From positions 382,501 through 446,500 of the forward strand of contig NZ_AFWV01000002.1 of assembly GCF_000223985.1 (NCBI RefSeq): DNA of 64,000 nucleotides, written 5' to 3'. Position 1 is the stretch's first letter. Every line of letters begins with the position of its first letter. Position numbers and translations under genes: made by a program. Origin of the DNA: Thiocapsa marina 5811 (GTDB lineage: Bacteria; Pseudomonadota; Gammaproteobacteria; Chromatiales; Chromatiaceae). This document shows, piece after piece, positions 26,366-35,047 of the stretch. The notes below the pieces were generated by a model. It saw only the letters and a program-made list of their open reading frames with translations. It searched no databases and was not told where the DNA came from.

Positions 26366-26419
26366 ATGATCGATTGGTTTGTAGAAACGCTGCGGGCCTA
26401 TCCGCAGCTTGCCGAAGTG
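26366..26419 (+). pseudogene. Possible N-terminal scrap of an AspT-family transporter
   Basis: The frame beginning MIDWFVETLRAYPQLA looks like the start of aspartate:alanine exchanger-type permeases, then loses all similarity. Only about 18 residues support this, so it is a weak call. Confidence 0.3.
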
Positions 26420-26635
26420 GTCGCCTCATCAGCGGCGACGCCGGGTGAGACGAATGCGTACTCGTGCCGTGAACTCGTCCTTTCACGCGGTTCCAGAACA
26501 GTATCCGATCAGAAAGGATCGCCAGAGGAGCAAAGCCAGACCATTCGACAAGCATGGGCAGCGCCCGACCGTCCACCCGAACGGGCGCTTGTCGGCGGCA
26601 GCAACCCACTAGAGCCTCGTCTAAGCCTTGCTGCC

Positions 26636-28090
26636 ATGAAACGCAAGGCTCGATGGTCACGCAGCGTCCGTCTAGGGTTGGTCGCTGCCCTCAGCACGAT
26701 GCGCAGACGCCTCGACCAGGTCGGCTGTTGCTCTTGTCTGAGAGCCGAGCGAAACGCCCAGCACCTCCCTGCGCACCGTTACTGTGCGGCAGACGCCCTG
26801 TTGTCACCAAGGCTGACAGTCGCGCCACTGGCTGTGCTCTCGTTCTTTATGTGCTGGCAACCTGCCTTCGCGGAGAACGCAGAGCAGGGCGCCTCCCGCA
26901 CCGGGGCGCCGGTGCAAAATGCTTTTGACCTTGACCCTTTCAGCGGCCCTCGAGCGGTGTCCACGATCCTGCGCGATGATCGCGAGGAGAAGGCGGATCT
27001 TCTCAATCTCAATGTCCTCAAAGCGTGGGAAGGATGGAAGGCCGGTATCGCCGAGAGCACAGGGCTCAGCTTCGGCGGCGATTACTTCGCAGTGGGTTTC
27101 GCCGCGACCGACAGCCTCGGCGACGACACATCGGCCTCTGGGGTCGCGCGCTTCTTTGGCTCCTGGGCGTTGCTGAACCGCGGCGCGGCGAACACCGGCA
27201 GCCTTGAGTTCAAGATCGAAAACCGGCACGCCTACACCGACATCCCGCCGTCTGCCTTCGGCGTCGAAGTCGGGTTTGTCGGTACGCCAGAACCCGTCTT
27301 CAACAACGACGGCTTTCGCGCGACCACTTTCTATTGGAAGCAGGACTTCGCCGACGACCGCGCTGTCTTGCGTGTCGGCTTTCTGGATATGAAGGAATAT
27401 TTTGATGGTTACGCGTTGGCTAGTCCTTGGACCGGCTTTCTCAATCTCGCCTTTACGGTCGGCTCAAACACGATGATCGTGTTGCCGGACGCCGCGCTTG
27501 GCGCGATGTTCGGCGGCTATCTGACCGACAACATTTATGCGGCAGCCAGCATCATGGACGCCGGTTACCAGCCGACAAACATGTTCGACGGCTTCGATAC
27601 CTTCTTCGGTGACTTCAACACCTTCAAGACCGCGGAGATCGGGATCACCGGAGGTGGCAAGCGATTTTTGTTCGACAATGCGCATATCGCGGTCTGGCAG
27701 ACCGATGAGAGTGACGTTAGCGGCGTGCAGAGCGGATGGGGCGTCAATGTCTCTGTCTCCCGTGTTGTGGCCGACCACTGGTTGCCGTTCTTGCGTGCCG
27801 CTTGGGCCCATGAAGGCGGGGGCCTTTACGAAAGGTCGGTGAGCGGCGGTTTTGGATACCAGAACAAGCCCGGCGGCAACCAGCTCGGCGTCGGCCTCAA
27901 CTGGGGCCGCCCTAATTCGGATACGTTTGGGGTCGACCTCAACGACCAGTGGATAAGCGAGGTCTACTACAGGGTCCAGCTTACCGAGAACATTCAGATC
28001 ACGCCCAACCTGCAAATCGTTGTGAATCCGGCTTTGAACCCCGCAGATGCTCTCGCCTTGTTCGGATTGCGAGCCCGAGTGACGTTCTGA
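26636..28090 (+). CDS. OprB-like carbohydrate porin
   Basis: The frame ends in a typical outer-membrane barrel with a C-terminal Phe (FGLRARVTF). OprB-family segments are visible: WEGWKAGIAESTGLSFGGDY, FYWKQDFADDRAVLRVGFLD and LNLAFTVGSNTM. The signal peptide appears to be LTVAPLAVLSFFMCWQPAFA, ending near base 26870. The start is unclear. ATGs at 26636 and 26699 would put 40-60 unusual residues before the signal, and a TTG at 26801 would start right at it. None has a good ribosome-binding site. The 5' end may have been replaced. Substrate specificity cannot be read. Confidence 0.7.
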   Translation: MKRKARWSRSVRLGLVAALSTMRRRLDQVGCCSCLRAERNAQHLPAHRYCAADALLSPRLTVAPLAVLSFFMCWQPAFAENAEQGASRTGAPVQNAFDLDPFSGPRAVSTILRDDREEKADLLNLNVLKAWEGWKAGIAESTGLSFGGDYFAVGFAATDSLGDDTSASGVARFFGSWALLNRGAANTGSLEFKIENRHAYTDIPPSAFGVEVGFVGTPEPVFNNDGFRATTFYWKQDFADDRAVLRVGFLDMKEYFDGYALASPWTGFLNLAFTVGSNTMIVLPDAALGAMFGGYLTDNIYAAASIMDAGYQPTNMFDGFDTFFGDFNTFKTAEIGITGGGKRFLFDNAHIAVWQTDESDVSGVQSGWGVNVSVSRVVADHWLPFLRAAWAHEGGGLYERSVSGGFGYQNKPGGNQLGVGLNWGRPNSDTFGVDLNDQWISEVYYRVQLTENIQITPNLQIVVNPALNPADALALFGLRARVTF

Positions 28091-28379
28091 TCCCGACAGG
28101 GGCACGGATGCGCTCAAATTCTCCCAGGGGCCGAGTGATGGCGACGCGTGAGACGGGTCACCGCCGTGGCGATTCAGACCTGCGCGAAGTGGGCCGACCG
28201 TCGCTATCTCAACATGGTCTCGCTTGAGCAAAAGGAGCCGAAGGCCGCCGCTTAGCATGCAACCCGCACAAGAGGCTTTCCGTCAAACTACATACACATA
28301 GGTCGGGACTTAACCCCCGGTGAAAGCTGATTTACTGTCGGCGGCGAAAGTTAATTAAACTAAAAAATAGGAAAACAAC

Positions 28380-28841
28380 ATGAACAAAATCGTACCTAAA
28401 GATGAACTCGTCAATTTTGTAGGGACGAAGGTTGAACCAACCGGATGGTATGAAGTTACGCAGGAACGCATCAACATGTTTGCCGAGTGCACAGGCGATA
28501 ACTACTTTATGCATGTTGATGTCGAAAAAGCGAAAAAAACTGATTTGGGTGGAACCATTGCTCACGGCTTGTTGACGCTGTCGTTGACACCTTATCTGAT
28601 GGATAACTTTCCAGTACCTGAGAATATGCCACATGGTCTGAACTATGGGTATGATAAGGTTCGTTTCCTGGCCCCGGTACGCACAGGTAAGCGGGTACGC
28701 ATGCACGGCGAGGTTCTGGATGTCCATTGGAAGGATGAGCACAACTGCAAGTTCAAGGTTGGTGTGACCGTTGAAATTGAAGGTGAGGAAAAGCCAGCAC
28801 TGTACGCCGAATGGATACTTTACTACGAAACCGAAGCCTAA
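28380..28841 (+). CDS. MaoC-like (R)-specific enoyl-CoA hydratase
   Basis: A 153-residue hot-dog protein. The catalytic hydratase-2 motif is present: FAECTGDNYFMHVD supplies the Asp and His, and GGTIAHGLLTLSL follows. KVRFLAPVRTGKRVR is the usual beta segment. Such enzymes hydrate trans-2-enoyl-CoA to the (R)-3-hydroxy form, or act on related acyl-CoAs. AGGAAAA precedes the ATG. It is the first gene of an AT-rich acyl-CoA cluster. Base composition is clearly below the genome background, a sign of transfer. Confidence 0.82.
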   Translation: MNKIVPKDELVNFVGTKVEPTGWYEVTQERINMFAECTGDNYFMHVDVEKAKKTDLGGTIAHGLLTLSLTPYLMDNFPVPENMPHGLNYGYDKVRFLAPVRTGKRVRMHGEVLDVHWKDEHNCKFKVGVTVEIEGEEKPALYAEWILYYETEA

Positions 28842-28861
28842 GATTACCGCCGAATCTGTTC

Positions 28862-28886
28862 GCTCACCCGATACTATAGGGTGAGC
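28862..28886 (+). promoter_or_regulatory. Stem-loop between the MaoC and CoA-transferase genes
   Basis: A perfect 8-bp stem GCTCACCC / GGGTGAGC with a 9-base loop lies in the 80-base spacer, upstream of the AAGGAG site of the CoA-transferase. It may be an mRNA processing or stability element; there is no T-run for termination. Confidence 0.45.
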
Positions 28887-28921
28887 AAGCCATCATCTAA
28901 CCATCTTCTAAGGAGATGACC

Positions 28922-30085
28922 ATGACAGATACTACAAACCTTCCGTTAGACGGAATTCGCGTTATAGATTTCACGCAGGCCGAGCAGGGCCCCATCGCCA
29001 CTCTACAGCTCGCTGATTTTGGTGCCGATGTCATCAAGATCGAGCGCCCGGGCGTGGGTGACCTGAGTCGGCATACTGTTGGTGGGACTTCTATAGAGGC
29101 GACGAACAATCCGACGTATGTAGCCATGAACCGCAACAAGCGTTCGATGGAACTTGATACGAAAAGCGAAGCCGGAAAACAGGTTATTTATGAGCTCGTT
29201 AAAGTGTCGGATGTGGTCGTAAACAATTTTCGCCCTGGTGTGATGGATAAGCTCGGCTTCAGCTATGAGAAGCTTAAAGAGATTAATCCACGCATTGTTT
29301 TTGCGTCCGCAACCGGCTACGGACCTGTCGGGCCATATGCCAAAAGACCTGGGCAGGACATGGTGGCCCAAGCTGTAACGGGCTTTATGTATGAGACCGC
29401 GGACCCGTCAGTTCCACAATCGATAGTTCCAACAGCTATCTGCGATTATACCGGCGGAATGCATCTCTGTCAGGGCATTATGGCCGCGTTGATTGGACGG
29501 GAAAAAACCGGTCTTGGTCGAAAAGTGGATGTGTGTCTTTATGATTCGATGATTCATACGCAACTGCAGGAAGTGGCCTACTGGAGCAAATACAAACAGG
29601 TTCTGAACTGGGCGGCAATGCCACTCGCTATTCACTCCGAGGCCAAGGATGGACCAATTGTGGTGATTGGTGCGTTTATGCCTAACCCATTAAAGGCTAT
29701 GTGCGCTGCAATGGAAATAGATGATCTTACCATACCCTACCCAGACATGGCTTCTCAGATTAAAAACAAAAAGATTATACAGGACACACTGCGCAAGGAA
29801 ATTGCCAAATACACTATGGAGGAAGCTTTGGCACGTTTTGAAGGGCAGGATGTACTTTGTTCCCCGGTCCGCAAATTAAGTGAAGTAATGGATGACCCAC
29901 AAACGAAGATTAACAATATGATAATAGATTTAGATCACCCGATTCTTGGCAAAATTAAGACCCTCGGTTGCCCCGTTCATATCAGTGACGCCCCTGTTAC
30001 TGTGAGAATAATGCCGCCACAGCTCGGTGAGCACACCGAAGAGATCCTTCGCGAACTTGGTTTGGCCGCGGGTGACGGTAAGTAA
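28922..30085 (+). CDS. Class III CoA-transferase (CaiB/BaiF family)
   Basis: A 387-residue protein. The start has GVRVIDFTQAEQGPIATL-like family sequence, with GADVIKIERPGVGDLSR and YVAMNRNKRSMELD after it. The catalytic aspartate is expected in AICDYTGGMHL, as in formyl-CoA transferase. These enzymes move CoA between carboxylic acids. I start at the ATG at 28922, seven bases after AAGGAG; the ATG at 28916 abuts that site. It sits between a MaoC hydratase and two crotonases, so it probably activates the pathway acid from an acyl-CoA donor. The specific substrate is unknown. Codon use is AT-richer than the genome. Confidence 0.85.
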   Translation: MTDTTNLPLDGIRVIDFTQAEQGPIATLQLADFGADVIKIERPGVGDLSRHTVGGTSIEATNNPTYVAMNRNKRSMELDTKSEAGKQVIYELVKVSDVVVNNFRPGVMDKLGFSYEKLKEINPRIVFASATGYGPVGPYAKRPGQDMVAQAVTGFMYETADPSVPQSIVPTAICDYTGGMHLCQGIMAALIGREKTGLGRKVDVCLYDSMIHTQLQEVAYWSKYKQVLNWAAMPLAIHSEAKDGPIVVIGAFMPNPLKAMCAAMEIDDLTIPYPDMASQIKNKKIIQDTLRKEIAKYTMEEALARFEGQDVLCSPVRKLSEVMDDPQTKINNMIIDLDHPILGKIKTLGCPVHISDAPVTVRIMPPQLGEHTEEILRELGLAAGDGK

Positions 30086-30173
30086 GAGCGCCGGATGAGT
30101 GTCTTGTTTGGCGCAAGTGACGGCGTACTCGGGTTACGATTGATCATCCAGCGAAGATGAATGCAATTGATAA

Positions 30174-30197
30174 CTCCAGCCGCAGACGCGGCTGGAG
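30174..30197 (+). promoter_or_regulatory. Strong stem-loop upstream of the first crotonase
   Basis: CTCCAGCCGC-AGAC-GCGGCTGGAG forms a 10-bp stem with a 4-base loop, about 60 bases before the crotonase ATG. No T-run follows. It may limit read-through or separate expression levels within the cluster. Confidence 0.5.
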
Positions 30198-30257
30198 GAA
30201 ATCCGGGATCAGATTAAGCCAGCAGAAACGCAAACACTAAAAGAGAGCGATGAAGAC

Positions 30258-31046
30258 ATGACTACTACTTATGAAACGATCAATACATTTGAAAAAGACA
30301 GCATTTTCTATTTAGAAGTAAACAGGCCCGACAAGCTGAATGCTTTGAACAAAACGGTTTTAGATGAGATGTTGGATGCGATAAATAATATCGATGTTTC
30401 AAAATATAAAGGCGTTATTCTAACAAGTGTTGGAGAAAAAGCTTTTATGGCAGGTGCGGATATAGCTGCCATGTCTGAAATGACTCCGCAAGAAACCCAA
30501 GTCTTTGCCGAAACAGGACAGGCCGTCACCTTGGCCATGGAAGATCTGGCCCTGCCTATGATTGCCTGTGTTCATGGCTTTGCACTTGGCGGTGGATGTG
30601 AAATGGCAATGTCTTGCGATTTCATTTTTGCTTCGAAGCAAGCAGTTTTTGGACAGCCTGAGGTTAAATGGGGTGTGTTACCTGCTTTTGGTGGAACCCA
30701 AAGACTTCCGAAGTACATTGGTCGAAACCGAGCAAAAGAGCTGATCTATTCGGGCACTTTTATAGATGTTGATAAAGCCTATGAGTGGGGATTGGTGAAT
30801 AAAGTAACAGATGACAAAGCAAGCTGCCTGGAAGCAGCAGTTGAGTGTTTGAAAGTTATTGGAAGAAATGGCCCACTTGCCGTCGCAAGCGCAAAACAGG
30901 TCATGAATGCCGGAAATGACATGTCAAATAGAGATGGCATCCACCAGGAAGCATCAGTCTTTGGCGTAGTTGCCAACTCCAATGACAAGGCGGAAGGAAC
31001 CAAGGCATTTGTAGAGAAAAGACACCCGGTCTTCACAAGAAGCTGA
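30258..31046 (+). CDS. Enoyl-CoA hydratase (crotonase)
   Basis: A 262-residue crotonase. The oxyanion-hole segments are AFMAGADI and HGFALGGGCEMAMSCD. Both catalytic glutamates of true hydratases are present: one in GGGCEM, the other in FGQPEVKWGV. The reaction is addition of water to 2-enoyl-CoA giving the (S)-3-hydroxy product. It is the most AT-rich gene of the window and differs strongly from the second crotonase 40 bases downstream, so the two have different origins rather than arising by a recent duplication. Confidence 0.87.
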   Translation: MTTTYETINTFEKDSIFYLEVNRPDKLNALNKTVLDEMLDAINNIDVSKYKGVILTSVGEKAFMAGADIAAMSEMTPQETQVFAETGQAVTLAMEDLALPMIACVHGFALGGGCEMAMSCDFIFASKQAVFGQPEVKWGVLPAFGGTQRLPKYIGRNRAKELIYSGTFIDVDKAYEWGLVNKVTDDKASCLEAAVECLKVIGRNGPLAVASAKQVMNAGNDMSNRDGIHQEASVFGVVANSNDKAEGTKAFVEKRHPVFTRS

Positions 31047-31099
31047 AATGATCAGCGTGTAACGCACATACGACACATAGCTACTTGAGGAAGAATAAA

Positions 31100-31924
31100 A
31101 TGAGTGACCAAAAAGTACGCGTGGAGATCGATGGCGGCGTGGCGACCGTGTTCCTGGTCAACCCGCCGATGAACGTCATGACACTGGATATGAGGCGCGA
31201 GTTGGACGCGGCCCTGACCACCCTTGAGGCTGACGCGGCGATAGGAGCGATTGTACTCACAGGCGACGGTGACCGCGCTTTCGGCACCGGCTCCGACATC
31301 AAGGAATTTCCCGGACTCTTGGCGGACGGTTCCGTCGTGTCTCGCAAGCTCGCTCCTGAGAACGAAACATTCACCAAATTCGCCAATATCCCGAAACCCA
31401 CAGTTGTGGCCATTGAAGGCTATGCGCTGGGCGGCGGCATGGAACTCGCAGCCGGCGCCGACATCATCGTGGTCGCCGAAAATTCAAAATTCGGCGTACC
31501 CGAAATAAACCTTGGCGCCATACCCGGCAGTGGAGGCACAGTGCGTATAACACGGCGTATCGGTATTGGCCGCGCCAGTGAGTTGTTTTTGCTGGGTGAT
31601 ATGATCGATGCGCAGCAAGCGCTCGCGTGGGGCTACGCCAATCACATTAAGCCTAAGGGCGAGGTGCTCGCACACGCGCAAAAACTTGCTGCAAGGCTTG
31701 CAAGCGCTCCGAAGCAGGCCATTTGTGCCGCCAAGCAGGCGTTGCGGTATGGCATTTACTTGCCCGAGGAGCAGGCAATCGCGAAGCTGCTTAACGTGCT
31801 CGATGTGCTACAGCGTACGCAGGACCTCCGCGAGGGAGCCGACGCCTTCATGAATAAGCGCAAAGCGAATTTTCAAGACCCGCTGGACACATCAAAATTC
31901 GTTGGCTGCATTTTTCCAAAATAA
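31100..31924 (+). CDS. Crotonase-family protein (enoyl-CoA hydratase/isomerase)
   Basis: A 274-residue crotonase starting at an ATG with GAGGAAG seven bases upstream. The fold motifs are GTGSDIKEFPG and EGYALGGGMELAAGADI. FGVPEINLGAIPGSGGT carries the second catalytic Glu, and the first Glu is in GGGMEL. Isomerase, hydratase or hydrolase activity cannot be separated by motif. The gene is richer in GC than the preceding crotonase. The C-terminus (DTSKFVGCIFPK) is longer than usual. It is probably co-transcribed with the upstream genes. Confidence 0.83.
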   Translation: MSDQKVRVEIDGGVATVFLVNPPMNVMTLDMRRELDAALTTLEADAAIGAIVLTGDGDRAFGTGSDIKEFPGLLADGSVVSRKLAPENETFTKFANIPKPTVVAIEGYALGGGMELAAGADIIVVAENSKFGVPEINLGAIPGSGGTVRITRRIGIGRASELFLLGDMIDAQQALAWGYANHIKPKGEVLAHAQKLAARLASAPKQAICAAKQALRYGIYLPEEQAIAKLLNVLDVLQRTQDLREGADAFMNKRKANFQDPLDTSKFVGCIFPK

Positions 31925-31953
31925 ACTCGCCCCGTACGAAACGGGGTTCGAAG

Positions 31954-32038
31954 TGACTCAGGTGGTGAGGCCCGAGCTGGAGAACGAATTGCACAAGAAG
32001 GCCGAGGATCTCGGCCTTCTTGCTTTGGGTTTGCAATG
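31954..32038 (+). pseudogene. Short remnant of an acyl-CoA dehydrogenase N-terminus
   Basis: A frame ending in the TGA that overlaps the thioesterase ATG reads VRPELENELHKKAEDLGLLA. That is the usual first helix of acyl-CoA dehydrogenases, where a G-L-P-x-x-x-G-G turn should come next. It stops after LGLQ. About 25 residues support the call. It suggests that a dehydrogenase once completed this cluster. Confidence 0.4.
31995..32026 (+). terminator. Terminator-like hairpin after the second crotonase
   Basis: A 12-bp perfect stem AAGAAGGCCGAG / CTCGGCCTTCTT with a 3-base loop, followed by GCTTT, lies between the crotonase stop and the thioesterase start. It is good in shape, with a short T-run. 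It overlaps the dehydrogenase-like remnant, so the symmetry may partly be coincidental. Confidence 0.5.
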
Positions 32039-32485
32039 AACCAATCAATGAAGAATGACGAGGAGCATGCTTCCGGAACTGCCGGACCACACGGCGAATT
32101 GCTCTTGCGCACGTTGGCCATGCCGGCGGATACCAATCCGAGCGGAGATATTTTTGGGGGCTGGCTGATGTCGCAGATGGACATGGGCGGGGCCATCCTG
32201 GTGCGGGAGCTCACCCGCGGACGCTGTGTCACCGTGGCGGTGGACGCATTCAAGTTTCATCAACCGGTCAAGGTGGGGGATGTGGTGTGTTGCCATGGGC
32301 GGGTGATTCGGATTGGAACCACGTCCGTGACCCTGAAGCTGGAGGTTTGGGTCAAGCCGCGCACACCAACGGGCGAGCCCCAGAAGCCGACGTTTCAGGT
32401 GACCGAGGCCAACTTCACCTACGTGGCGGTGGATGAAGCCGGAAAAAAACGACCGGTGCCGGACTCGGCGCGTGCGGCCGGGTAA
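32036..32485 (+). CDS. Acyl-CoA thioesterase (YciA/BACH hot-dog family)
   Basis: A 149-residue single hot-dog thioesterase. The signature NPSGDIFGGWLMSQMD includes the catalytic Asp, followed by FKFHQPVKVGDVV and the strand TSVTLKLEVWV. The family hydrolyses short to long acyl-CoAs to free CoA. The GC content is near the genome background, unlike the genes before it. It begins inside the stop codon of the dehydrogenase-like remnant. It is convergent with the AMP-forming ligase. Confidence 0.85.
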   Translation: MNQSMKNDEEHASGTAGPHGELLLRTLAMPADTNPSGDIFGGWLMSQMDMGGAILVRELTRGRCVTVAVDAFKFHQPVKVGDVVCCHGRVIRIGTTSVTLKLEVWVKPRTPTGEPQKPTFQVTEANFTYVAVDEAGKKRPVPDSARAAG

Positions 32486-32625
32486 CCGAAACGGCGATAC
32501 TCCTTTCGTCCGGTATCGAGACTCTGGCACCCGGTCAGGCTGCATTTCATTTGGCGATTATCTTTCTGCCCTGGCCAAGCGGGTCAGCGAGAAGGTCTTC
32601 GTGATAGTGCCGATGTCCTGATCGA

Positions 32626-34206
32626 TTATCTTCCTGGGCCTGGCTCTTCAGCCGGCCTTTCAAGTGCCTGCCTTTCAAGAGCCTTCAGGTCGGTTTTCCC
32701 GGTCCCCAAGAGCGGCATCTCGTCAATGAAGTAGATATGGCGCGGATGGGAATACGCGGGTCCGCGCTCTATGTAGTAGTCGGTGAGTTCCTTCTCGCCG
32801 AGGTTCGACCCGACGTTGCGCACGACGAAGGCCACCGGAACCTGGCCCTTCACCTCGTGGGGGACAGGAACGACACAGACGTCCCGCACTTCCGGATGAG
32901 TGGCGAGGATGTTCTCGACTTCGGCCGGGAAGACGTTCTCGCCTCCCACTTGCATCTGGTCATCGACGCGCCCCCTGAAGGTGAACCAGCCGTCGGGGTC
33001 GCAGACCACGATATCCCCGGTATACACCCAGCCGTCCCGGAAGCGCTCCGCCTGGGCGTCCGGCCGGTTGTAATAGCCGAGGGCGTTGCACTCGCTCCGC
33101 ACGACAAGTTCGCCCGCCTCTCCCTGTGGCAAAATGTTCCCGTCGGAGTCGATGACCTTGCACTCGAAGCCCGGAAGAGCGGGACCGATCGTGCCCAGCT
33201 TGTGTCGGCCGCGTGGGTTGAGGGTGATGATGGGCCCACACTCCGTCAGCCCGTACCCTTCGATCACATCGACACCAGGCAAGGTCTGGACCAGTTCGTC
33301 GAGAAGCGCGCGTGTCATGGGAGCAGACCCCACTGCGATGAACTCGAGGCTGGAGACATCCACGTGCGTTCTTTGTCGCGCGGCATTCAGAATCAGCTTG
33401 TACGTGGCCGGTACACCAGTGGTGTACGTGCAGCCGTGCGTCTCGATCGCATCGATCACGCGCTCCGCGTCGAACTCCTTGAGAATGACCACCGAGCCGC
33501 CCTGGCTCAGGCACGGGAGGAGTCCCGAGCCAGTGGCGTTCATGTGGAAGAGCGGCGTCGACAACAAGACCCGTGAGTTCTCGTCGATCCGGTTGGACTC
33601 CGCTTGGAGCTGAACGTTACGCAGTAGGCCACGGTGCGCGAGAAGAACCCCCTTGGGCCGTCCGGTCGAGCCCGAGGTGTACGCCTGGATGCAGACGTCG
33701 CTGCCGGCCGACCCATGATCGCAGCGTTCGGGCGAAGATGAGGCCAGCCAGTCGTCATAGCTTCGAAGCGGACTCCGGTCGGCATCGACGACGATACCGA
33801 CCTCGGCACCCCCGTCGGCCAGGCAGGCGAGGACGGATTCGGCCATCCCGGCGCTGCCGAAGACGATGCGACTCCCACAGTCTCGAGCCAGATCGATGTG
33901 CTGCGGCGGCGGGAACTTGAAGTTGACCGGGACCGCTACGGCGCCGGCCCTGACGATACCGAGCAGGACTTCGGGGAAGCGGATGTCGTTCTCGAAGATG
34001 ACGAGGACGCGCTCGAACCGCTCGACTCCGAGCGAGATCAGCCCATTGGCGACCCGATTGATGCGCTGCTCAAGCTCTGCATACGTCATCGACCGCTTGC
34101 CCTGGATGAGGGCGACTCGCTGCGGGTCTAGGGATAGGCCGGTGTCGCACAGCCGCGCGAGGCTGGACGCGTCGTCATCGAACATATTCGTCATCTCCAA
34201 TTTCAC
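32626..34206 (-). CDS. AMP-forming acyl-CoA ligase (acyl-CoA synthetase)
   Basis: A 526-residue ANL-superfamily enzyme with all core motifs. AYTSGSTGRPKGVLLAHRG is the P-loop, GYGLTECG binds AMP, YTGDI carries the ribose-binding Asp, GRVDDQMQVGGENVFPAEVE is the hinge region, and GTGKTDLKAL has the catalytic Lys. It activates a carboxylic acid to acyl-AMP and then acyl-CoA. Its place opposite the acyl-CoA cluster suggests it feeds that pathway. The start may be GTG at 34206 or the ATG at 34185, nine bases after TTGGAG. The substrate is not evident. Confidence 0.85.
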   Translation of the reverse strand: MKLEMTNMFDDDASSLARLCDTGLSLDPQRVALIQGKRSMTYAELEQRINRVANGLISLGVERFERVLVIFENDIRFPEVLLGIVRAGAVAVPVNFKFPPPQHIDLARDCGSRIVFGSAGMAESVLACLADGGAEVGIVVDADRSPLRSYDDWLASSSPERCDHGSAGSDVCIQAYTSGSTGRPKGVLLAHRGLLRNVQLQAESNRIDENSRVLLSTPLFHMNATGSGLLPCLSQGGSVVILKEFDAERVIDAIETHGCTYTTGVPATYKLILNAARQRTHVDVSSLEFIAVGSAPMTRALLDELVQTLPGVDVIEGYGLTECGPIITLNPRGRHKLGTIGPALPGFECKVIDSDGNILPQGEAGELVVRSECNALGYYNRPDAQAERFRDGWVYTGDIVVCDPDGWFTFRGRVDDQMQVGGENVFPAEVENILATHPEVRDVCVVPVPHEVKGQVPVAFVVRNVGSNLGEKELTDYYIERGPAYSHPRHIYFIDEMPLLGTGKTDLKALERQALERPAEEPGPGR

Positions 34207-34330
34207 TCGCCCAAAACCACGCCGAGGCCTTCTGCGGCAAGCCGAGACTACGCAATAAGTGATAATGACTTCAACCTCATATTTTCCGCTGCCCCGCTGC
34301 CCGCTGCCGGTCCCTCGTTCTGAACGGTCG

Positions 34331-35024
34331 GGATGATTTGATGAAGCGCCTCGGACAGCGGTATGTCCAGCACGTTAAACCGCGCCCAGAACGGTATGCG
34401 ATGTTTTCCAGATTGGATCGGTTGCGGCAGACTCAACGATTGTCGGCGCTGACGCGGTTTAAAGTATTAAAAAATATAAAAGATTAAACCGCGTCGACGC
34501 CGACGCCAAAGATGAGCGCCAACCTGGTTGATCACCTGAAACTACGCATACCGTCATAGACGCGGTTTAACCGCACTTACCGACGCACCGGCGGCTTGTT
34601 CGAAGGCCGGTTCCGCTCGTCGCTGATTGAGGCCGACGCCTACCTCCTCGCCTGCCAGCGCTACATTGAGCTGAACCCAGTCCGCGCGTCGATGGTCCCT
34701 GCGCCGGGGGCGTATCCTTGGTCGAGTTACCGGGCCAATGCTTTGGGCGGAACGGATCCCGTGGTGACGCCACACGCGCTCTACCGGGAACTGGCGGGCT
34801 CCGACGAGACGCGTCTCGCCGCGTATCGTCGGATGTTCGAGGACGTGCTCAGTGCCGAATTGCTGCGGCGCCTGCGCGATTGCACCAACGGCGGATTCGT
34901 GATCGGCAGCCCGAGGTTCGAGCGGCAGGTGGCCGCCATGGTCGGACGACGGACCTGGAAGGGCTCGCCTGGACGACCGCGAAAGGAGTCGGATGTCGGA
35001 GAGCAAGGGACGCTCGGTTTGTAG
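34331..35024 (-). other. Note: interrupted RAYT locus (coding direction is +; see next entry)
   Basis: Nothing was recognised on the minus strand here. The region is listed to show the full extent of the disrupted transposase locus described in the following entries. Confidence 0.3.
34331..35024 (+). pseudogene. REP-associated tyrosine transposase (RAYT, Y1_Tnp family), 5'-truncated and split by a small insertion
   Basis: The part before the insertion reads DDLMKRLGQRYVQHV. After it comes NRTYRRTGGLFEGRFRSSLI, then YIELNPVRASMV and YPWSSYRANALGG, the characteristic RAYT sequence. Joining base 34374 to 34567 restores one continuous frame (V-Q-H-V-N-R-T-Y). The N-terminal region with the HUH motif is missing upstream of 34331. 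The frame ends at TAG 35022. RAYTs are single-copy domesticated relatives of IS200 transposases that mobilise REP palindromes. Confidence 0.8.
34375..34570. mobile_element. 188-bp MITE-like element with TTAA target duplication
   Basis: The element (34379-34566) begins ACCGCGCC and ends GACGCGGT as inverted ends. It is flanked by TTAA at 34375-34378 and 34567-34570. Removing it plus one TTAA repairs the transposase frame. Inside are a direct copy of the end motif GACGCGGTTTAA (34451-34462) and an inverted copy TTAAACCGCGTC (34484-34495) around an AT-rich core. It has no coding capacity. Confidence 0.75.
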
Positions 35025-35047
35025 AAAACGTGGTCTGTCCCTGTTTT

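Noticed and set aside
30258-31924. The two adjacent crotonase genes as a recent tandem duplication
   Set aside because: They differ strongly in base composition, length and sequence outside the conserved motifs, so separate origins are more likely.
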